Positions 13,201 to 25,200 of a stretch of 64,000 bases of DNA are shown in pieces. The stretch spans positions 559,501 through 623,500 of the forward strand of contig NW_022145545.1 of assembly GCF_000002235.5 (NCBI RefSeq), written 5' to 3'. This DNA comes from Strongylocentrotus purpuratus. Its lineage: Eukaryota > Echinodermata > Echinoidea > Camarodonta > Strongylocentrotidae. The notes under the pieces were generated by a model, which searched no databases, was not told the DNA's origin, and was given only the letters and a program-made list of their open reading frames with translations. The stretch's first letter is position 1. Each line of letters starts with the position of its first letter. A program made the translations under genes and the position numbers.

Positions 13201-16200
13201 AGAAGTAACTCATACTTACATGTAGCCTTAAGCCATTTTCTTTTTAGGTTCAGGTCTTTTTCAAGATTAAGATAATTTTGAGTAAGGATGTGTGAAGTTT
13301 TTTACATGCTTCACAGTCTTCAAAAATTCATCAAGGTATTAAGAGACATTTGATCATGAAATAACAACATTTATGCCTTTCAGGTTCGAGTGGGTATGAA
13401 TCCAACAAACCGAAGGAAGAGGAGGAGCCTATGCCGATCGTTAGTAGGGTCAAGCGGCCCTCAGTGACCATCACTAGCCCAGGAAGCCCTGGTCTGCCAA
13501 GAAGAAACACATCCCCTACTGCCTTGGGTGAAATTCAGGTAAAGCACCATTCATATTTTTAAACAAATTTCTAAATAACTTCCCCTTTATAGCCTTTAAC
13601 ATGAAGTGTGGGTATTATCAAAATCTAAACATTCTACTTCTGGATGCATCATATTATCTGTGTATATCTGTATTCTATGCAATTCAAATTTTTGACAACT
13701 ACACATACATTGGTAGCAATACTATTTCATTCCTACAGTGTAAAAATCACCTAAAAAATTGATTTGTGTACAGCTAGTATGTATAAAATCAATGTCAAAC
13801 ACTTTACATGATATTATATGGGTAAAACAAATATGGGGTATATAGAAGAAGAAACAAAACCTCACATGTGGCATTAATATTAATTGAGACTGTAATTAAA
13901 CTTGCAGTATCTCTTTATAGAAGTGTTATTTGAAGCTCATATTTGAATAGAGTATAGCCCATGGAACCCCTTAGGAACCCCCAAGATACAGAACAAAATA
14001 TTCCTTGGTGATAGGTATGCTTTCACAATTGTAATAACTAGTTATAGTAACAGTAAAGACAAGTTTTGTCATTTCGAAGATGTGGGTACATATCCCACTG
14101 CTGCCATCTGACAGTAAGGACGACCCTTCAATCACTGTAGTCGTACAGCTACCTGACCATTTGTTAAGGGTATAGTTGTGCACAAGATGTAGTGCTGAGA
14201 GGGGCAAACAACAACAAACATTAAACATAAACATGCCTCAAGAGGGCAGCAACACAATGAGAAAAGAGGTAAAACAGTCTGGAGAATACATGCATAAATG
14301 CTGTTGCTGACTCTCCAGGATATACAACATTTACCACCCTTTGCATAGCAGGGTTTAAATCTGCCTTGTCATTTCTGATAAATAATAATGATAAAGCTGC
14401 ATTTATAATGAGCACGTAGCCATCCCAGGGGATACTCAAGGGGCCTACCAAGTAGTATTATAATACTCTTTTATTTATGACATATACATGCATTACCCTG
14501 GGATATATGTATCTTAGAATTGAAAAGTAAATATTTTAATGCTCTTTCTATATGTTCATCTTTTTTTCCTTCAGATCAAACTTTGGTACGAAAGCAATAA
14601 TTACCTGATCAACATGACAGTCTTGACAATGCATGGGGCTCAGCCAAGAGACACAGGGGATCTACGCAATCCCTATGTTAAGGTCTTCCTACTACCAGAT
14701 AGAACGTAAGAAGATACATTTCACAAGAAGAGTGATTGATGTGTTGAATGTGTAAGGCTTGATATTACATGAACAACTAGACTTATAGTCTACTTCAGAT
14801 TGAAAGAAATAAAAGATGTTTAATGGAAATATATTGTTTGTGTTGAGTGCACAAGACATGATACTGCAGGTACCATTCGTCATAACTTTCTCTAAGGGAT
14901 TTGCAATATCAAGAAAGAGACAAGTACGTTCCCAGTCACAGCATCAAAAGAGAAAAACACCTCAACTGTTGGTTGTTAAAATACATCTGGGGATGTTTTA
15001 TGACAAAAACCATTGGCGTATGACAGCCACAAGATGGCGCTCTACCTTCCTAGCAATGAAGTAAAACAAATTATCGTCGGCCTTATGCCAAAAGGGCCTT
15101 AACTGCTTTCGGCCATTCCGAGATAATCGCGTTTAAAGGTTTTGGCCTCTCTAATAATCAAAAGTTTGTGGTCGCTTTTTTGCTTTTGAAGCCAATTTCG
15201 ATAAATGTGTTAAGTTATTAAGTTTTTCATGAAATGTGTTAAATTTGTTATAAAATATTCAGAATTGTACATGCTATGTGCAAAAAACATGTTAGGGCCT
15301 TTTTGGCATAAGGCTTGAATGTAGCGTATTTATGCCAGAAGGGCCGTAACCTACTCGGCATTATGCCAAAAGGGGCGTAACCTACGCGGCATTATGCCAA
15401 AAGGGCCTTAACCTGCCGTTATCGTACGCGTAACTATGCGCGTAACTATCCGCGCGTACGCGCGCATAGTTAGCGCCCTTTTGGCATAATGAAATTTTCT
15501 TGTTTCGCAACACCTTTGGTTTGCCAGAAAGGCCCTCCTAAGGCAAATGGATCATCCGTGTAGGTTAAGGCCCTTTTGGCGTAAGGAAAAAGTTGAGATA
15601 CGCGTTAAGGCCCTTTTGAAATTCATAATTATCTTCATAAATAAATCGAATTTCAACAAGTGAAGCACATCATTTTAAAGAGAATGATGAAATATACAAG
15701 GTGATGTTAATAACTCAATAACCACCAAAATCGGGTTAAGGCCCTTTTGGCATAAGGCCGACATTATGTAAATGATACTAAACCTAAATACATATATGCT
15801 TCTGGTGTAATATTCATTTATATTTGTATTTATATACAAATCAAATATTAAGTTGATGTGGCAGCACTACTATTATCCACTTACTCCACATCTTCTGTAG
15901 ATGTAATTTCATTTTTTATTTTTTATATTTTTTCTTCTTCAGTGAGGAGACGAGGCGACGGACCAAGACCATTCAGAACACACTCAGCCCCAAGTGGAAC
16001 CAAACCTTCACCTTTGGCCCCATCAAGAGGGCAGATTTCAGGGGTCGTGACCTGGATGTCACCGTCTGGGATTTTGAACAATACGGTGCTAAAGAATTCC
16101 TGGGACAAGTAAGCATCATTTACTTTTATGAAAGAATAGCATGAATGGAACAAGTGATTTGAAGGGACTTGGTAACATTGTTCAGATGAGAGAAAATGGT

Positions 16201-19200
16201 GCCAAGGTAGTGACTTCAATGCTAGATGTACAATTAAAGATAATCTGAAAGTTTGAGTGGAAACAGACCATTATCAATCATACAAATTTGGAAAAACTGA
16301 TCTGAACAATTCCTAAATTCTCCTAACTATGTTATTATAATTAAATTAAATTTTAGGTGAATATAAATCATCTTAAAGCAATGAATTGGCTCTTTGAAAC
16401 ATTTAAAGATTTTTAAAAGCCTGTTTTATGTCTTAATATTATTTCATGGAAAAATGGTTTGGAGAATTTACTGTTAGAGGGAGTTAAACATTGATGCCTT
16501 CAAAGAAAACTATAAATATCTTTGTAATTTGAGCATTTTTAAAGCATTTTTTTGCATGTTCAATAGTGGGTTAGTAAAGTAGGAGGAATGTAATGAGTAA
16601 CATCTCATATAAAAATTAGGCAATTTTTGTCATCAATCTTCAACAATGTTGACGGTTCACTTTAAGAAACTAAAAAGACTGAACTAACTAATCTGAATTT
16701 GAATCGTCTTTCCAGAGTATTTAGCAAAAAATGATCATGAGTAGTGAGGAAAATGATGATAAGAGGTACTTGATTAGATTATAGATAGGTGGGGGTAGTG
16801 CCATGTGAGTAAACATTAAGGTCTATTTTGCTTGCATGATCTAAGTCAACTTTATGAAACCAACTGTGAAAGGAAAAGTTGATTTTAATTATTCAATGTG
16901 AGCTTATAATTCATTGTCAAGGTTTAATTTCATTTGCAGAACTGGGCAGAAGCTTTGAGTAATGATTCTTTAGAATGCAAAATATTTGAATGAAAAAAGT
17001 TTGGAGTTATAACAATTTTGAACAATGTTTTCCCAAACACATATTCTAGGTGACATTCTTGCTCACAATTAACAAATTACTGCCTTTAAGATTTAAATTG
17101 TAACATTGTCTTCTTTTTACCTTCCTAGATGATGCTTCCCCTAGAGGGAGCCCCATTTGACGGCCAGTCCCACTGGTACTCCCTCTACCCCCACGGCAGC
17201 TCACGCCACCAGCCGTCCTCACCACCCCAACAACCTCCTCCACCGCCTCAACCCAAGAAACAACTCCCGCTCACCACGAACAACAACGGCAACCCTAGGA
17301 TGCACGACATGATCGACAAGCGCGAGATGATCGGCAAGCACGAGATGATCGGCAAGCATGATATGATCGGCAAGCGCATGGCTCAGGAGAACGGTAACAT
17401 GCGAGAGAAGCTCTCGCCGAGCTCGGTTGGTCGTATCACCGATAGCGATGTCTCAGACTTTGATGATGGATTGACAGGGCTATCAGGTATATGATGCGTG
17501 ATTTGAGTGGAGTTAGTAGAGGTGCTTATAGATAATGTTGATGAACCTAATTCTAACCCCTTCTGTGTCAACTTTTTTAAATTAACAAAAAATTGTCATA
17601 ATGAAGTTTCAGTTATGACTTGTATTGCTTTGTTTCAATGTGGTGATTGGCATAAAGTCATATGTTTAGAGTCAGAGGGGCATTAACTCTGTTTTAAAGG
17701 GGGTGAAGCATGGCAAGTACTGGTTAACGCCATCTACGACTTCTTTTGGACGAACAGCATGTAAACGAATGGACTTGATTAATAGTCAGCGCGCTAGCGT
17801 TCAGGAAACAGACCAACGTTCTCATCACCCTTCGCGTATTTTGCACGCACGTGAATACAGCGGTCGCATCGTCTGAAATCGTATTATACCTGATTGGCCC
17901 CGAGTCAGGCCACGAGAAAGACGCGTAGTCTCATCATGCTACACCTCCTTTAAAGAGTATGGTTCCTTTCTGGCTCCAAACAGACCTAATATCTTCCAGG
18001 GGACCAAACCTCTAATGTACCTATTTCTGTTTCTGGAAGAAGAATGTAGCCATAAATTCTCGGTTCAAACACTTCTTCAAAATTCTCTGGTGGTGTTTGC
18101 CATACATGGCTCAGAAGGGGTTCGAAAGATCTACCTATGTATACTATATACAGCTTGCTTTAATACACTGCCACTGCAATATAAATACTTATGCACTCTC
18201 TACATCCATGGTATGATGCGGGAATGTAGGAACAGATACACCACCGTTTTTATTTTCTAAACTCTGAACTAATTTCGACTACCCCTTCACAACTGTTAAG
18301 TCATGAGAAAACACTGGCAAACTTTTTAGGATAAAGCACTATTCTCAACTAATGCAGTTGACGCAATTTAATGCAATAAGGACAATTTCCTGAATCTTTG
18401 TGTGTTTGATCGGTTTTTAACAAAATATGACAATGCTTTATAACTCCATAAAATACTTGTTTCTTTATAGTTTTCTGGCGACTTTGTGTTGTAAAATGAA
18501 GGGGTGTCTTTTATTGCATTCTCCTAATCTGTCCATGAATATCTATTGAATTGCTTTCATGGATGCATGCCATCTCTAAACAAAGTCACATGCTAAACTT
18601 GATTAACTTAAGACCTGATCTTTAGATTTGAAATGCACTGTAGCATTATTTCTTCTGTAAGTTCCGTAACTCCTTCTTCAAATCTCTAATGCATTGGCAA
18701 AATGTGTTTTTTCTCTTTCGACTGTTCATGTTAACTTCTCTCTTGTAAATGAAATCTAGTACCAGAAAGCCTTAACAAAGTTGTGAAAAGATTAATTTTA
18801 GCTGATTCTCTCTGAATTTTCCAGACATTTGAATTAAGTGATGATCGGTTTTGCGAAGTATATGCATCATCCATCTTTAAACAAAATTATTTTGGAAACT
18901 ACTGAAGCTCTTGCATGATTTATGAAATGCCTCCCCCCTCCCAGAAAAAAAAATAAATAAAAATAAATAAAATTATAATCTATATTCTGATGCACTAAAA
19001 ACTCTTTTGTAAGTTCTTGATCTTCAGAAAGATCTCAGAAATTCCTAATATATATTTTTATAATTGCAACTTGATAGCTACTACAGATTAATATGATTGT
19101 TTAACTATAATATCTGGCAAGAACTTTTGTGTACATGTTTGTTTTTCCTCTTTTTCTCGCTATCTGTCTCTCTTTCTCTTCTCTTTCTCCATTAACAAAC

Positions 19201-22200
19201 TAAACTTTGACTCCTTTTAGGGGGCACTACCACTGGGGCGGGGGATGTAGCCAGTATCTCGTCCTTTGGCAGTAGCTGTAGCCCGCCCCCGGTCAGCGAC
19301 CAGGACGACAGACCGTCTAGTCAAGATACTGACTTCCCACGTAGTCAAGCCCCGCACAGGCGTGCTGGCATAGGTACTAACACCCCTCCCCCTTCCTCCC
19401 CTCTCCCTAACCCCTCCTCAGCCTCCATCCCCTTTAGACCATCATGTAGCTCACACCAAAAGTGATATGATGTAGAGCCTATTTTGTGCATAGAACTAGG
19501 ATTTGATTTCAAGTAATGGAGCTACCAGTAGACACCGCTTATTAGAAACATTAGCAAAATCATTGTTATTATTGTTATGTATATGTCAATAGGTTTCAAG
19601 TGGAAAGGAAAACATATCTGGCAAAATTCGATTCATAAAAGACATACTTAAATTTATACAACAATAAAATAAATATTTGAATTTGAATGTCACGTGCTGT
19701 TAAAACCAAAAATAGAACAGAACAAAAACCTTCATGTCCATAAAATTCATGGCAAAATCTTCTTTTGTTTTGATAGGGCCTGTCACATTCAGAGCGTCTA
19801 TGTTTAAAGTCAAGTGTATCACATTCTCTCTTGTTAATTTCCTCATCAGCAGGGACAGCTGTACATTTGCCATCATATCGTTTTTATCATAAATATCAAC
19901 TTTCATCACATCATCTTGCAATCATTAACATTGTTAATTTCATCAACATGAACAAATTTATAAATAGCTTCTTTTTCAGCATTGTTGTTATCTTCTCAAG
20001 TGTATAATTTTTGTTACATTATCATCAGATTTGATGATCATCATTGTCTTTTTCACCATTATCATTTTTGGTTTTCATCACATTCATCAATCTTTCATTA
20101 TTTTTGTAATCAATATCCGTTTTATCAGCATCCACTTGGCAAAAGAAAGCAGAAGTAAAACACGGAAAATTCACTTTTTGTTTCTGCAAATGAATGAAAT
20201 AGGGGACGCATGCTGATCAAATCTTTGCCAACTTTAAGTTCTCAATTGAGCAAGGAGTTCAGTTTTTCATGAGTTATATTCCTTTGAAATAATTCCTTCT
20301 GGTGCTCCTAAAAATTCTACACACAGATTCTTTACATGGATTATGTTAAATGCAACAAATTTATTATTTCACCTATTGAAAATGAAGGGGAATATGAACA
20401 TTAACAATCACTTATCCTAATAACAAATAAAATTATTTTGTTAATTACAAAATTATCATTCTTCTTTTCATTTTTTCTCATTTTGCAGTAAACCCATTCT
20501 GTTTACAGTGTTCAATGTCACATTTGATTATTATGTGTTTTTATTTCTTTTGTTTCTTTTCCCTTATGCCATTAGCAGATACAAATCTTTCATAGCTAGC
20601 ACAAACTCAAAACAGTTAATATAGCCTTGATACAGAATACAATATGTTTGCACTAAAATCATTTATCATAATATGAATTTCTTCTACAGCATGTACTATG
20701 AAAATGTTATTATATTCTTGCATGTTCTTGGAATGGATAATTGCATCATTATAATCATTTAAAGGAAATTTGTTGATTTCTCTGGTTTTGACACAATACA
20801 TTTTTAACTAAATAGGATATCATTTGATGCATATGAATACAAATGCATTATTTAAAACTGGAAGTGTTCAAATTTTCAAGATAAACAGGAATATATCCAT
20901 TGCTTATAATTCTACCTGCACCTAATATTTTTGTTATATTAACATTCATGCTATTTTTTAATCATGAACAATTTTTCCCAATTCAACAGTGACACCTCCA
21001 ACTCAAGAGGACCTGACACCAAACGAAGAACCGATGCCCAACAAACAAAGGCGCAACTCGCAGAGCACACTGGCCGTTCCCGAAAGGGCGTCTCGCAGGC
21101 CTCGTTCCCCATCCCCCATCAGAAAAGAGAGAGGCAGGACCAGGCATTCTGAACCAGCAATAGAATATGACAGACAGGATGGGGCACAGGACTTGCAGCA
21201 GGACCCGGATCGGGAACAGGACCGTGATCGTAATCGAGACCGAGATCGTGACCGTGACCGTGATCGACCACTTGATAGAGACCGAGACAGGGATAGAAAC
21301 CACACAAGAGACAGAGGACGAGAAAGAGAGCGTGATCGTGACCGACATCGTGATCCAGATCGTGATCTTGACCATGACCTCGATCGTGACCGAGACCGTG
21401 ATATGTACTCATACAGGGGAACTGAGGTTGATAATATAAGGACTTCCCCTAATTCTATATCTTCCCGAGGTAACGAACAGCGCGAGTCCCCTCATCGTTT
21501 AGACAGGAGCTCACCCAGGAGCTCACCCCCACGCCGGGGGGAGCGCGAGCACCGCTCAAGAACACTCTCCCCTCCTAATGTGTACGAATATTCTGAACCC
21601 CGGAGATCACGGTCGCCAAGCCGCCGGTCTGTCGAAGGCTCGCAGTCGGACTCGAACCAGCGACGTAGCAGGTCCGAGGTCCGAGGGGAGATGGAGTACG
21701 ACAGACAGTATAGAGGGCGCCACATGCTTCCTCCACCTACGTCGGGTTTAGATTCCTCAAGCTTACCAAATTCTCCAATCCATGGGGGACGTAACAGCCC
21801 CTCTTCCACCCCTTCTACGCCACGCAAGCAACAGCGAAGGCTACCCCAGATACCCCCTTCATCAAAAGCTGATAAAGGTAATCAAAAATTCCATGCAAAG
21901 ATTTTATATTCAGTGGTAGCTAGGGTTGGGTGTCCATTGCTGTTACTAACCTCAACTGTAGAGGACTGGAATAATTATATCATAATCTTGTGACTAGTAG
22001 TTTCCCTTGATGGGATGAATATAAATTATCTCAAAAATGTTCTTCCACAAGATTAATTGATGTTGGGGAAATTGATTCATGGACTAGAATCATCATCTAG
22101 AGTTAGCTAATAATAATAATAATACTGAACATTTATAATGCGCCATGTCTTTTTCCCCAATACTCTTTTAAGGTGTTTGAAGCAAAGGGGTTGTGGGTTG

Positions 22201-25200
22201 TATAAGACCCAGAGTCTGATCTTGTGTACTTGGAGAAGTTGGCTTTTCTCCAAAAAGCCCTTAGGGATAGGGATGCTCATAAAGGATTATTCCAAGTAAT
22301 CTGATGTAATTCAATCAGCTCTTCTTGGTGTTTGACCTGTGAGTTTCTGCACTTGACTTCCATTTTTGTGTTTTTATTCTAATCTTGTTGAAGCCCCCTC
22401 CCTCCCCCCCTCCCTCCCTCCCTCCCTCCCTCCCTCCCTCCCTCCCTCCCTCCCTCCCTCCCTCCTCCTCCTCCTCCTCCTCCTCCTCCTCCTCCTCCTC
22501 CTCCTTCTCCTCCTTCTCCTCCTCCTCCTCCTCCTCCTCCTAGCTCCTCCTCCTCCTCGTAGATTTTCCGGTTGTAATTCTTCTCATCAAATGTGAGGTC
22601 TGCACTCTTTCTTTGTGTCTTTCTTTTCCTCTTTCTCTCTTTTTTCTATTTCTTTCTCCTTAAGCCCCACTGCACTAGTTTTGCCAGGAGGGATTAGACC
22701 TCCCTGCCAAGTCCCTGACAAGTGGTTATCTCATCAAATCAGCTCTTAATTAACATAAGAAAAAGGGGATCATGGGGGACCAATGGTCACCGATTAGGCA
22801 TCGTTTGCTATATAGAGGGCGCAAGTAGCTATAAGTAGTGCAGTGGGGCTTTAAACTTGATCTTCTATCTTCTCTTCCTATGTTCTCTTTCCCTCCTGTT
22901 TCTCTTCTTTTTCTCGCGATCTGAATTATTCTATGGCGTCTATCCCTCCCCTTTCTCTATCCCTCCCCCTTTCTCTCTCTCTCTCTCTCTTTCTCTCTCC
23001 CTATCTCTCTTTCTCATAACCTTTCTACAATGTTTAATGGTTTCTCTCTCTCTCTCTTTCTCTCTCTTCTCTATCTCTCTCTCTTTCTCTCTCTCTCTCT
23101 CCCTCTCTCTCTCTCTCCCTCTTTCTCTTCCTCTCTCTTTCTCTCTCCCTTGTTTATTATTCATCTGTAATGCATTCTTATCCTCGCTAATCTTTGGCTT
23201 TTAATCTCCATGAGCTCTTCCGGGTACCCTAATTCGTTAATATAGGGGTCAATTTCTTTGTAAACACATGTCGGCCAAATGTTAAGATTGGCACATTATT
23301 GAATTACTATCCAACGGAAATCTAATAAAGCGCTTGATTAGGAACCTGCAATGATATTGCACTAACCCCTCTCTCTCTTTGATTATCTAATTTACAAGAC
23401 TTTTGACTTCAAAATTCCTTGTACGATGAATGAATAATCTAATTCTCTGAAATGCATGGTCTGTGCTTTTCGAAGTGAAGTATATTATACAACACTGAAT
23501 AGGGTCAATCAAGGGATGGATTACTACTAGGACTGAATAAGTGTTGTGGAAAATAAATTATGAGAGGTATTCGGGATATAGAAAGTTTTAATAATATCCA
23601 AAAACATATCCTCTTTATAAACGATATAAAACTGCACTGTTTGCTTTTAATTTGGTCAAATGTTGGGGAAGATTTCCCTTATAGAAGAATAGATATTAAC
23701 ATCATTTTATTCAACATATTATATTGAATTAAAGTTTGGGCACCTCCACTAGACATTTCCCTCATCTTGTAATTTTCCAGCGGCCTCTTTGCCAGTCATT
23801 GACCCATTGACTACTGTATTATCACATTAGTCATACGGTTAATACAAGAACAGCCCAGTTCCGGTAGGCAATTGGTTTATAGCCCCTGACCACTGAATCC
23901 ATCTACATGTATTATCCATGTAAGAGCATATACTTCAACTTCCATGTATTTATGTATCTGGATGAGGAGGAAGTTTGAGGCAATGAGCATGTTCATTTAT
24001 GACTCAGTATAAATATGTACATGTTATGTGTGGTCATATTACTCTTCTGAGTTCCGGTTTGGCTGGGTTCTGCTTCCCTAGAGATGATCAAGGGGTATAA
24101 GATGAGTATATATGACCTAAGATGGAAGTCGCTCTTTCAGAATCTTATTTAAGACATCCGAGTTACCTTGCTGCTCTGTCATTTGTTAAAGGTATATTGT
24201 TGATATTCCTGGCAGGGGCAGATCCAGCATAGGGTCATGGGTTGAGGACCCCTTTATTGTCAGCAATTTTATTTTAGTGTCAAGCCCCGAGAATCAACAA
24301 CTTCTTTTATATAAGCTTGTCAGGAGTTCTAGATAATTGGAACCCCCCTTGTGTTCATGTATAGCATTGATGGCTTCAATATCTGGTTATTAGACCTTCT
24401 TTTATGTTCATTAATTCATGAATTTGACAGCAATGTCTGTATTGGTATCTGTTCACAGTCTGTGGAGATGAATTTCTTCATGAGAGATACTTTGACTGTT
24501 GATGATTCTCTCTATCTCATCTAGGCACTGCTGACATCGAAGAGCGAGCTAGGCAGATCAAGCTGAAGATGACCCAATACAAGCAAGCTGCCTCCGCCAA
24601 CACCCTCTCCCCTCACGGAGGAAGTGGGGGTATTGGTGGTAGCGGCGGCGGCGGTGGTGGAAGCCTAGAGAGGGGGTCTCACATGGGGTCACCGGGCCAC
24701 GACATGACCAACCCTTTCCAGCATTCCTCACACCGACGTAAGCAGAGCCCAGACAACATTAGCATCAAGTCCTCAGACAGCAACTTGTCGAGTACCAGCG
24801 ACGTTTCGGCCGTAACAGCTGCGAGTACGGCGAGTGCCTTCTCAACGCAATCGGAGCGCCCCCGGCCCACCAGAAAGTTCAGGTAGGCCACCTTTGCTTT
24901 TATGACCTTTAACCTCTGGTGTGTTTATTAAGAGAAAGCCCTCATCCTAATACACAAAATCTCAACATCTGAAGTCTCAGCTCTAAAGTTTTGTGTAGTG
25001 AACTTAGTTTTTTGTTTCTTATCTGAGTTTATTTGTTGTGTTTTCTCTATCTTGGATGTGTGTGGGACTGAGAGTTAGGGGGAAATATGAGAAGCAAAAC
25101 GGGAAAAGCAACAAAGGATTCCTAAATGTTCATTAAGAGCCAGAAGGGCATTAACTCTATTAATTAATGTTAGCAGAGATTCAATGACTTCATAGCTATC

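Larger units (their letters stand above)
17487..19220 (+). other. Intron with a nested foldback element
   Basis: 1.7 kb. It holds a small-hairpin element split by a TTAA-flanked element (17665-17978); the remainder is AT-rich, with an (AAAT)-like run near 18950. No exon was seen. Confidence 0.75.
21878..24524 (+). other. Intron rich in microsatellites
   Basis: 2.6 kb. It contains a dispersed-repeat fragment with an AATAATAAT head (about 22108-22260), (TCCC)n and (CTC)n runs (22394-22556), a TTAA-bounded foldback (22664-22850) and a long (CT)n region (22970-23152). ggggcagatccagc at about 24217 resembles the end of another common repeat. No exon was seen. Confidence 0.75.

Noticed and set aside
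20983-21412. Long - strand frames opposite the 20990-21877 exon
   Set aside because: Shadow frames created by the hexanucleotide Arg-Asp repeat; the + strand frame has splice sites and family matches.
22366-23204. Poly-Leu/Pro and poly-Ser/Leu frames
   Set aside because: Translation of (TCCC)n, (CTC)n and (CT)n microsatellites.
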